Source of the DNA: an uncultured Veillonellaceae bacterium
GTDB taxonomy: Bacteria; Bacillota; Negativicutes; Veillonellales; Veillonellaceae
Reading direction: 5' to 3'
DNA: 64,000 bases
Assembly: GCA_945867815.1 (NCBI GenBank)
Contig: CAMBIX010000001.1
Location: 124,001-188,000 of the forward strand
Position numbers and translations under genes: made by a program. Shown here in pieces: positions 57,221 through 64,000 of the stretch. Positions within the stretch are counted from its first letter, which is position 1. The number at the start of each line of letters is the position of its first letter. The notes beneath the pieces were generated by a model that was given only the letters and a program-made list of their open reading frames with translations, made no database searches and was not told where the DNA came from.

Positions 57221-57276
57221 TTGATAAAAATACTTCTATATAGCATAATATCATTATATTCTATATAGAAGTATTT
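57221..57276 (+). promoter_or_regulatory. MarR promoter overlaid by a 16-bp perfect inverted repeat (operator)
   Basis: TTGATA (57221-57226) and CATAAT (57244-57249) are 17 bases apart. AAATACTTCTATATAG (57228-57243) fills the spacer and its perfect complement CTATATAGAAGTATTT lies at 57261-57276, just past the start site. Binding by a dimeric regulator would block the promoter; autoregulation by the MarR protein is the simple reading. Confidence 0.7.
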
Positions 57277-57290
57277 GAGAGGAGGGGTGT

Positions 57291-57716
57291 ATGGATAAAG
57301 AAGGTGGTTATTTAATAGGCCGTATCCATTTAGAAGGAAATCGTTTACTTAATAAATTATTACAAAATCATCATGTTAATTCTTTTACGTCTGAACAAGG
57401 TAAAATTTTATATCAACTTTGGAAGGAAGATGGGCTAACACTTACAGAGTTAGCCAGTCGTACCGGCTTAGCTTTAAATACCTTGTCTAAGATGGTACAA
57501 ACTATGGAGAGACAGGGATTAATTGAAAAACAGGCTATACTTGGTGATAAACGGCGTAAGCAAATTATTTTAGCAGAGCTTGGACGGCAAGCCAAAGAGG
57601 ATTCTCAAGAAATTAGTAAGATTATGATTAATCAAATGTATAAAGGATTTTCTTCTAAAGAAATTGAAGTGTTTGAAAATCAATTGCGGCGTATTTTAAA
57701 GAATTTTAAAAAGTAA
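57291..57716 (+). CDS. MarR-family transcriptional regulator
   Basis: A 141-residue winged-helix regulator. LTLTELASRTGLALNTLSKMV forms the recognition helix-turn-helix; MERQGLIEKQAILGDKRRKQI is the wing with the MarR Asp-x-Arg pattern. GAGGAGGGG precedes the ATG. The gene heads a two-gene unit with a Cys-rich protein and has a palindromic operator over its own promoter. The effector is unknown. Confidence 0.92.
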   Translation: MDKEGGYLIGRIHLEGNRLLNKLLQNHHVNSFTSEQGKILYQLWKEDGLTLTELASRTGLALNTLSKMVQTMERQGLIEKQAILGDKRRKQIILAELGRQAKEDSQEISKIMINQMYKGFSSKEIEVFENQLRRILKNFKK

Positions 57717-57744
57717 TTGTTAGTTAAGGAAAGAAGGATTTTAA

Positions 57745-58077
57745 ATGACAAAAGAAGAAATTAAAGAAACAGTACAAGCTATTATGAAAGCACCATCTTG
57801 CTGCAGTGAAATGAAAGATGCCTGTCAAGCTTGGTTAGATGCAGAAGGTACAGATAAGGAAGCTGCGGCTATGAATTTTTTGTTGAAAGAAGCAAAATTA
57901 GATATTACACCTATTGATAGTTTGATTGCTTTTTCTGGCTCTCCAGCCGGGGTTGAAACATTTGGTCAAGAGTTAGCTAAACATCTTCATGACCATGCCA
58001 TTGAAATTAAGGGACAAGGTGCTCAATATTGTGACTGCCCGGCTTGTGCAGGTTGTTTAAAACTCATTAATGGTTAA
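57745..58077 (+). CDS. Small Cys-rich protein with CC-x5-C and CDCPAC motifs
   Basis: A 110-residue cytoplasmic protein with seven Cys: PSCCSEMKDAC near the start and YCDCPACAGC at the end. Helical, acidic middle (TDKEAAAMNFLLKEAKLD). Similar proteins in anaerobic Firmicutes are sometimes labelled heat-shock or Hsp90-like, a name I cannot support from the sequence. The Cys pairs suggest metal, cluster or persulfide binding. Starts 28 bases after the MarR gene with AAAGAAGGA upstream and ends at a terminator, so the two form an operon. Confidence 0.82.
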   Translation: MTKEEIKETVQAIMKAPSCCSEMKDACQAWLDAEGTDKEAAAMNFLLKEAKLDITPIDSLIAFSGSPAGVETFGQELAKHLHDHAIEIKGQGAQYCDCPACAGCLKLING

Positions 58078-58102
58078 TGAATGGATTAGTCAATAGTAAA
58101 TA

Positions 58103-58170
58103 AAAAAAGCCTCAAGGCGAATGATAGGAGTAGAAGTAGTTGAATCTATCAATCGCTTTGGGGCTTTTAT
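58103..58170 (+). terminator. Terminator after the MarR operon
   Basis: AAAAAGCCTCAAGGCGAATGATAG and CTATCAATCGCTTTGGGGCT pair over most of their length, with T residues 3'. Confidence 0.8.
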
Positions 58171-58455
58171 TTATAGACGCTTATTTTTTATGAGTATGAT
58201 ACAATAATATATATAGTATAATGTCAATCTTGAGTCTTCAGTTTTTACATTAAAATAAAGTAGTATCTATTTGAATGTAATTAAGAAATTTTATAGCGGT
58301 AATGACTAGTATGCCGTTAAATGAAAATAATTAATGTAAAATTTACCCAATATAGAAATCAAATATATAATATATTTATAGCTATAGCATTTTTATAGTA
58401 TTGCATAAATTGGATTTTATAGAGTACTATTTGCTAAATAATAGAAGGAGTTAGC
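58171..58455 (+). promoter_or_regulatory. AT-rich gap with mutS promoter
   Basis: No gene is visible. TTGCAT (58401-58406) and TACTAT (58425-58430), 18 bases apart, form a plausible mutS promoter; AGAAGGAG precedes the start codon. Other TATAAT-like tracts (about 58195-58225) are not clearly paired with -35 elements. Confidence 0.5.
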
Positions 58456-61092
58456 ATGGCAGTGAAGCAAACACCAATGATGGATCAATATAGGCGCATA
58501 AAAGCGGCACATCCTGATGAATTATTATTCTTTAGGTTAGGAGACTTTTATGAACTCTTTTATGATGATGCATTGGTGGCTTCCAAAGAATTAAATTTAA
58601 CCTTAACCGGACGAGGCGGTCATAAGGAAGAAGGACGGGCACCTATGTGCGGCGTACCTCATCATGCAGCAGAAAGCTATATAGAAACGCTTATAAAAAA
58701 AGGCTATAAGGTGGCTATTTGTGAGCAATTAGAAGATCCTAAGCTTGTTAAAGGCCTTGTTAAGCGGGATGTTATCCGTGTGATAACACCTGGTACGGTA
58801 ATGACAGAAAATGGAACCAATGCGAAGGAAAATAATTTTCTAGGCATGCTTTATCAGTCGAATGACGATATGGTTTTAATTTTTTGCGATATTACGACAG
58901 GTGAAGTGGTGTGGGATTTAGTTAGCGGCACTGATCGCGATTCTAGTATTTGTAATATTTTATCTATGTATAGACCGTCTGAGCTTGTTCTTTGTGGTTC
59001 GCTTGTTTTACCAGCCCTTGTAAAAGACTATATAGATCAGCAACTTGGCCAGACAGTGGAGTCTCCTTATCAGGTAGAGTCGGAGTCTAGTCAAGATTTA
59101 CAGGCCTTGGCTTTAGCCCAATTTGGTGATACGTCTCTTATGGAAGAGTCTGTTTTAGAGGGGTTAGGTTATTTAGTTAGTTATTTTACTCATGTAATTA
59201 AGATGGATATATCTCACCTTAATTATATTCATCGCCTTAGTGTAGGCGATCGGATGGTCTTGGACGCCTCTGCCTTACATCACTTGGAAGTGACCCGTAA
59301 TTTACGAGATGGCTCTTCCAAGGGGACGGTGCTTAGTGTCCTAGACAGGACACGGACGCCGATGGGGGCTCGCCTATTAAAGCAGTGGTTAGAAAGTCCC
59401 TTAATGAATGTAGCTCATATTAATCGACGGCAAATGGCTGTTGAAGAGTTAGTATCGCAACCGGTATTACGTAAGCAGCTGCAAGACCGTTTGGATATGA
59501 TTTTTGATTTTGAACGAATCTTGAGTCGGGTAGAAACAGGCTCTGTATCGCCACGAGATTTTACGTCCTTACGAGAATCTTTGCGAGAGTTGCCAGGCAT
59601 TAAATCCTTAGGGACTCAGTTAAGCAGTCAAGCTTTGGTAAGTGCTATGAATGCGATGAAAACACATGAAGATATTTGCACTTTATTAACTAAGGCTATT
59701 GCAGAGCAGCCAGCCCTAACCTTAAAAGAGGGGCATGTTATTAATGATGGCTATAATGAAGGATTAGATACCTTGCGTTCTTTGGCGACAAATAGTCAAA
59801 AATGGCTGCAAGAGTTAGAAAATGATGTACGGGAAAAGACAGGGATTCGCCTTAAAACCGGTTATAATAAGGTGTTTGGTTATTATTTTGAAGTTACGAA
59901 GGCAACAGCTGCTAATGTGCCAGAATATTTTATTCGTAAACAAACTTTAGCTAATGCAGAGCGGTATATTACGCCAGAGTTAAAGGAATTTGAAATTAAA
60001 ATTTTAAATGCTAAGGATAAAATGATAGCTTTAGAGCATCAGCTCTATCAAGAGGTACGAGAAAATGTTCGCCAGGCAGTTAAATCTATTCAGAAAACAG
60101 CACGCCAGTTAGCGGTTATTGATGTATTAGCTTCGTTTGCAGAAGTAGCTTATGAAAAACACTACATTCGACCAACTATGACTATGAATGGACAAATTCA
60201 TATCAAGGATGGACGGCATCCAATTATAGAGAATTATTTAAAGCAGGAATTATTCGTTCCTAATGATGCTGATTTAAATCATAGTGACCAAGAGTTTTTG
60301 TTGATTACAGGGCCTAATATGGCTGGTAAATCGACCTATATGCGACAAGTGGCTGTATTGATGATTATGGCTCAAGTAGGTGCCTTTATACCCGCTGTAG
60401 AAGCGACCATTTCACCAGTCGATAGAATTTTTACCCGTGTGGGGGCTAGCGATGATATATCAACGGGACAAAGTACCTTTATGGTAGAAATGAAGGAAGT
60501 TGCCTATATCTTAAGTCATGCCACTAAAAACAGTCTTCTTATCTTAGATGAGATAGGTCGTGGTACAAGTACATTTGATGGCCTCAGCATTGCCCAGGCT
60601 GTTGTCGAATATATTTGTAAGCATTTACATAGTAAGACTTTATTTGCTACCCATTATCATGAATTAATTCCTTTAGAAGATGTGTATCCTAAGCTTAAAA
60701 ATTTTACCGTAGCGGTTAAAGAAAAAGGGAAGGATGTCGTCTTTTTGCGGCGTATTATTCGCGGTGGAGCCGATCGCAGTTATGGGATTCATGTAGCTCG
60801 TTTAGCGGGGTTGCCAGAAAGTGTTTTGAAGCGGGCGGATGTTATTTTAGCTAAATTAGAAGCTGATGATACCTTTGAAATAAGTCAATCTAAATTAACT
60901 AACAAACAAGTAAGCCCATCTGATATAGAATCGGCACGGGGGCAAGAAGTTAGTGTTAATAGTGCTAATTTATTTACATCGTCTGTAGTGGATCAATTAT
61001 TAGCTATTGATGTTATGAGTATGACGCCTATTGAAGCCTTAAGTGCTTTATATAAATTACAAGAAGAGGCACGTAAAGGAGGTGGTCAATAG
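58456..61092 (+). CDS. mutS: DNA mismatch repair protein MutS
   Basis: Mismatch-recognition ATPase, 878 residues. N-terminal FRLGDFYELFYDDA carries the Phe-x-Glu mismatch-probing motif; lever and clamp regions follow; Walker A GPNMAGKSTYMRQ, signature DDISTGQSTF, Walker B LLILDEIGRGTSTFDG, and THYHEL. The C-terminal 80 residues are linker and dimerisation helices. Its TAG overlaps the GTG of mutL. Confidence 0.98.
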   Translation: MAVKQTPMMDQYRRIKAAHPDELLFFRLGDFYELFYDDALVASKELNLTLTGRGGHKEEGRAPMCGVPHHAAESYIETLIKKGYKVAICEQLEDPKLVKGLVKRDVIRVITPGTVMTENGTNAKENNFLGMLYQSNDDMVLIFCDITTGEVVWDLVSGTDRDSSICNILSMYRPSELVLCGSLVLPALVKDYIDQQLGQTVESPYQVESESSQDLQALALAQFGDTSLMEESVLEGLGYLVSYFTHVIKMDISHLNYIHRLSVGDRMVLDASALHHLEVTRNLRDGSSKGTVLSVLDRTRTPMGARLLKQWLESPLMNVAHINRRQMAVEELVSQPVLRKQLQDRLDMIFDFERILSRVETGSVSPRDFTSLRESLRELPGIKSLGTQLSSQALVSAMNAMKTHEDICTLLTKAIAEQPALTLKEGHVINDGYNEGLDTLRSLATNSQKWLQELENDVREKTGIRLKTGYNKVFGYYFEVTKATAANVPEYFIRKQTLANAERYITPELKEFEIKILNAKDKMIALEHQLYQEVRENVRQAVKSIQKTARQLAVIDVLASFAEVAYEKHYIRPTMTMNGQIHIKDGRHPIIENYLKQELFVPNDADLNHSDQEFLLITGPNMAGKSTYMRQVAVLMIMAQVGAFIPAVEATISPVDRIFTRVGASDDISTGQSTFMVEMKEVAYILSHATKNSLLILDEIGRGTSTFDGLSIAQAVVEYICKHLHSKTLFATHYHELIPLEDVYPKLKNFTVAVKEKGKDVVFLRRIIRGGADRSYGIHVARLAGLPESVLKRADVILAKLEADDTFEISQSKLTNKQVSPSDIESARGQEVSVNSANLFTSSVVDQLLAIDVMSMTPIEALSALYKLQEEARKGGGQ

Positions 61093-63164
61093 TGGCTCAG
61101 GTTCATGTACTTGATGAGAAGACCATTAATAAGATTGCTGCTGGTGAAGTGGTTGGACGCCCCTTGTCTGTAGTAAAGGAATTGGTAGAAAATTCTATTG
61201 ATGCTGGAGCTAAGACCATTGAAGTGGAAATTGCGACTGGCGGCATTGACTATATCCGTATTACAGATGATGGGATAGGCATGACTGAAGAAGATGCGCG
61301 TTTGGCTATCTTGCGGCATGCGACTAGTAAAATTTCTTCCGTAGAAGACTTGTTTTCTATTGCGTCCTTAGGCTTTCGCGGCGAAGCCTTAGCTAGTATT
61401 GCCGCCGTTTCTCATTTTTCACTCTTAACGCGAACGCATACAGCGGATATGGGAACCCGTATAACCATTGATGGGGGACAATTTGTGGACTGTTTGCCTT
61501 ATGGAGCCTCGCCGGGGACGACGATTGAGGTAAAAGAACTTTTCTATAATGTGCCAGCTCGTCGTAAGTTTTTAAAAACGCCGCGCACCGAAGGATCTAA
61601 AATACAAGATATCATTGGTAAATTAGCCCTTAGTAATTCGCATATTTCTTTCAAATTGATTCAAGATGGGCGTGTGTCTTTGATTACCCCAGGTAATGGA
61701 CAAATGGTGGATACGGTATCTGCTTTATATGGCTATAAGGTGAGTGATGAGGTATTCCCTCTTACCTATGAAGCAGAGGGAATAGCTATTACTGGTGTCG
61801 TAGGAAAGCCGACATTACTAAAAAGTACGCGCATTTGGCAGACTATTATTGTAAATAATCGGGTTGTGTCTGACAGGGTTATTACCAAGGCTATTGATAA
61901 TGCCTATCATGCCTTGCTGCCTAAGACTGGCTATCCTCTTGTTTTCTTACAATTAGTAGTGCCAGCAGAAACGGTAGATATTAATGTGCATCCCCGTAAG
62001 CAGGAAGTAAAGTTTGCTGATGATAAGCCTATTTATCGAGCTGTTTATCATGCAATTTTAGAAACTATACAGAATCCTTTGCGGGCTATGGAAACTGGTA
62101 GTGGACTCGGGAATGGCGAGAATGCAGAATCATGGTCTATGTCCTTACCAGCAAATAAAGCGGATATGAGTCCAGTTATAGAATCAAATTCTATTAATCA
62201 AGAGTCAAAATCTTTATCTGTGGCTGAGCAAATTGCAACAACTGTTAATGTCGATAAAATTTATGGACATCAGACAATTGGCTTATCTGACAAGGCTAAA
62301 GAAGAGACGCAGGCCTTTGTAGAACGCCTAAAAAATGAGGGCTATGAACGTCCAGTCATAAATCAGATGGTGCAGGAATCCTTTGAAGGACAGAGTGGCT
62401 TCATAGCTGCTAAACCATTGCCTAAAAGTTATACAGAGGAAGATAAGAAGCGCTTTTTTGCAGATGCCTATCATAAGACCATGAATAGACAAGAAGCACC
62501 AACTGGCGGTCTTCCTATTAAAGATAAGCAGGTAGTTAATCACGAAGAAGATAAAAATCCTTTTATAGGAAAACAGGAAGAGGCCCATTTGAAAGGGTCT
62601 GGTCTCTTGCCTATGGGGCAAGTGGCGTCTTGCTTCATCCTAGCTAAAAAGGGGGATGACTTATATATTATTGATCAGCATGCAGCGCATGAACGCGTTC
62701 GCTATGATGCTTTGTGTAAATCAGCAGAAGCTATTCCTATGCAGAATTTATTGTTGCCCATTTACTTAGAAGCGGATGATCAAGAGATGGCTTTGGTAGA
62801 AGATAATCAGGATTATTTTCAAGATATAGGCTTTGCTATTAGCTTAGGGGGACCAACACAAATTAAGATTGAAGGTATTCCTGTTGATATTGTCGAATCT
62901 AAGGCAGAGGATATGGTACGTTATGTTTTGACCTATTTAGCTGATAATAAAGAACCGACAAAGGCTCAGCTGCGGCATAGTATGCTAGCTTATGCATCTT
63001 GCCGAGGGGCCATTAAGGCTGGGCATAATTTGAATATCTATCAAATGTCTGTGCTTATAGAAGATTTATTTCATACGGATAAACCTTATGTGTGTCCTCA
63101 TGGGCGTCCAACGATTATTAAATTTACACCCGATGAATTAGGCAAATTATTCTTAAGGAGTTAA
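61092..63164 (+). CDS. mutL: DNA mismatch repair protein MutL (endonuclease-type)
   Basis: 690 residues with the GHKL ATPase: NKIAAGEVVGRPLSVVKELV, DDGIGM, ATSKI, GFRGEAL. The variable linker is about 330-510. The C-terminal domain has DQHAAHERVRYD, SCRGAIKAG and CPHGRPT, placing it among MutLs with latent nickase activity; the usual last Glu of DQHAxxExxxxE is Asp here. GTG start overlaps the mutS stop (TAGTG). Confidence 0.97.
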   Translation: MAQVHVLDEKTINKIAAGEVVGRPLSVVKELVENSIDAGAKTIEVEIATGGIDYIRITDDGIGMTEEDARLAILRHATSKISSVEDLFSIASLGFRGEALASIAAVSHFSLLTRTHTADMGTRITIDGGQFVDCLPYGASPGTTIEVKELFYNVPARRKFLKTPRTEGSKIQDIIGKLALSNSHISFKLIQDGRVSLITPGNGQMVDTVSALYGYKVSDEVFPLTYEAEGIAITGVVGKPTLLKSTRIWQTIIVNNRVVSDRVITKAIDNAYHALLPKTGYPLVFLQLVVPAETVDINVHPRKQEVKFADDKPIYRAVYHAILETIQNPLRAMETGSGLGNGENAESWSMSLPANKADMSPVIESNSINQESKSLSVAEQIATTVNVDKIYGHQTIGLSDKAKEETQAFVERLKNEGYERPVINQMVQESFEGQSGFIAAKPLPKSYTEEDKKRFFADAYHKTMNRQEAPTGGLPIKDKQVVNHEEDKNPFIGKQEEAHLKGSGLLPMGQVASCFILAKKGDDLYIIDQHAAHERVRYDALCKSAEAIPMQNLLLPIYLEADDQEMALVEDNQDYFQDIGFAISLGGPTQIKIEGIPVDIVESKAEDMVRYVLTYLADNKEPTKAQLRHSMLAYASCRGAIKAGHNLNIYQMSVLIEDLFHTDKPYVCPHGRPTIIKFTPDELGKLFLRS

Positions 63165-63165
63165 T

Positions 63166-63948
63166 GTGTTATATGTGACAACCTCGCAGAAGGGGGCAGC
63201 TGCCTTTGACCAGGAGGCATTACGAATCGGTCAATTATTGGAGTCACCAGTCATAGATAGAAATGGTGCTTCTTTGTTGGAAGTTTTTACTGAGACTCAG
63301 GCTGATAAGCTTTTAGTTGTTGGTAGTAAAGGTCCTGTTCTGTATACATCTCCTAAGGCTAAACACCAATTTCATATATCTATGGCGCAACTTCGTTTAC
63401 TGGCTTTAAAGCGGGGACAGAGAGATCATTTGTTAGAGGCGGTCGGTTCGATTAAACTTACGTCTTTTTTAGATTGTACAGCTGGCCTTTGCAGTGATAG
63501 TTTGGTTGTCTCCTATGCACATTCTACTTGTCAGCGCCTTTATGCAGTAGAAGGATTAGCTGCTTTGGCTTATATTTCTAATTGGGGCTGTCGACATTTT
63601 AGGCATGAGGATGAAAAGGTAACAGCTGCTTTGCGGCGGATTCAGGTAGTAGCGATGTATTATGAAGACTTACTTCCAAGGTTAAGGAATAATTCCTTTG
63701 ATGTTGTTTATCTGGATCCCATGTTTGAAGTGCCCGTTATGGCTAGTCCCCAGTTTTTATCCTTGCGTGGACAGTTAGTAGAAACAGTTATTAGCCGACC
63801 TATGATTGAGGAGGCTTTACGGGTAGCAAAGTATCGGGTTATTATAAAAGAGCGACCTCATTCCCATCTTTTTAAGACCTATAGGCCGACGCAGCTAGTT
63901 GGTGGTAAATATAGTCGAATTGCCTATGGCATTTATGAGAAAGGTTGA
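63166..63948 (+). CDS. RsmJ-like class I SAM-dependent methyltransferase
   Basis: A 260-residue protein with LTSFLDCTAGLCSDSLVVSY (SAM motif I in the RsmJ pattern) and VVYLDPMFEVP (catalytic DPMF-type motif). RsmJ of proteobacteria methylates G1516 of 16S rRNA; target here is inferred. The N-terminal 90 residues (LYVTTSQKGAAAFDQEA) match Firmicute homologues with a non-RsmJ extension. GTG 63166 follows AAGGAG, one base past mutL; six bases separate it from miaA. Confidence 0.85.
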   Translation: MLYVTTSQKGAAAFDQEALRIGQLLESPVIDRNGASLLEVFTETQADKLLVVGSKGPVLYTSPKAKHQFHISMAQLRLLALKRGQRDHLLEAVGSIKLTSFLDCTAGLCSDSLVVSYAHSTCQRLYAVEGLAALAYISNWGCRHFRHEDEKVTAALRRIQVVAMYYEDLLPRLRNNSFDVVYLDPMFEVPVMASPQFLSLRGQLVETVISRPMIEEALRVAKYRVIIKERPHSHLFKTYRPTQLVGGKYSRIAYGIYEKG

Positions 63949-63953
63949 TAGGT

Positions 63954-64000
63954 ATGGAGCATTTGCTTACTATTGTTGGGCCTACGGCAGTAGGTAAGAC
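63954..64000 (+). CDS. miaA: tRNA dimethylallyltransferase MiaA, 5' fragment (cut by window end)
   Basis: Only 15 codons plus two bases are inside the window: MEHLLTIVGPTAVGK, the P-loop and start typical of MiaA, which prenylates A37 of tRNA before MiaB acts. The mutS-mutL-miaA order is common in Firmicutes and supports the call. Confidence 0.88.
   Translation, partial: MEHLLTIVGPTAVGK

Noticed and set aside
57745-58077. Hsp90-like chaperone label for the Cys-rich protein
   Set aside because: At 110 residues it has no GHKL ATPase motif; the label seems to be an inherited misnomer.

Overview
The window reads as chromosome of a diderm Firmicute of the Negativicutes, most likely Veillonella or a close relative. 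Low-GC-Firmicute traits (PolC-type replicase, a leucine T-box, SleL/YaaH-type GH18 protein, comEA-comEC, EF-Ts/PyrH/Frr/UppS order) sit beside a full outer-membrane energy-coupled uptake system: two TonB-dependent receptors, ExbB, ExbD and TonB. The sequence is AT-rich (about 40% GC by eye). The genus call is an inference from gene content, not from a search.

Layout. 1-1640: right-hand end of an integrative element (tyrosine recombinase, a hypothetical gene, a helically phased repeat array) abutting a 5'-truncated, amber-interrupted trpA pseudogene (1650-2173). 2380-3500: MBL-fold hydrolase and five tRNAs (Asp, Phe, Gly, Cys, Leu). 3690-5870: MetQ lipoprotein and aminotransferase under a consensus promoter. 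5870-22075: a long metal/siderophore acquisition region with two FecCD-type ABC importers, two TonB receptors, ExbBD-TonB, an orphan family-5 solute-binding lipoprotein and a His-rich methyltransferase. 22150-27182: T-box-controlled leuA, leuC, leuD and leuB, with two copies of a palindromic repeat in the gaps. 27340-36000: lgt, pheA, GH18 protein, leuS, dCMP deaminase, and a divergent M29 aminopeptidase, with a pair of covarying stem-loop elements at 34497-34730. 36105-43971: DNA uptake (comEA, comEC) and replication (holA, polC). 44000-53913: rpsB-tsf-pyrH-frr-uppS-cdsA-dxr-rseP-ispG-proS, the usual translation/envelope/isoprenoid block. 53984-57090: PHP phosphoesterase, a P-loop protein with an Asp23-like tail, and miaB. 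57220-58170: an autoregulated-looking MarR gene plus a Cys-rich small protein. 58400-64000: mutS-mutL-methyltransferase-miaA (cut by the window end).

How it fits together. The uptake region would bring ferric-siderophore or related chelates across the outer membrane (receptors powered by ExbBD-TonB), capture them in the periplasm and import them through FecCD/ATPase complexes. The leu genes respond to uncharged tRNA-Leu. The right half is mostly core machinery in tight, overlapping operons.

Points most worth a second look: a PolC in which the proofreading exonuclease insert is not visible; a ComEC whose C-terminal metallo-beta-lactamase-like part lacks metal-binding motifs; a pair of stem-loop elements with a conserved core and covarying arms; a palindromic repeat family inside the leu locus; a 10-bp-phased array at the integrative-element edge; and the MarR/Cys-rich module with a 16-bp perfect inverted repeat over its promoter. 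No CRISPR array, rRNA operon or obvious defence island was seen.
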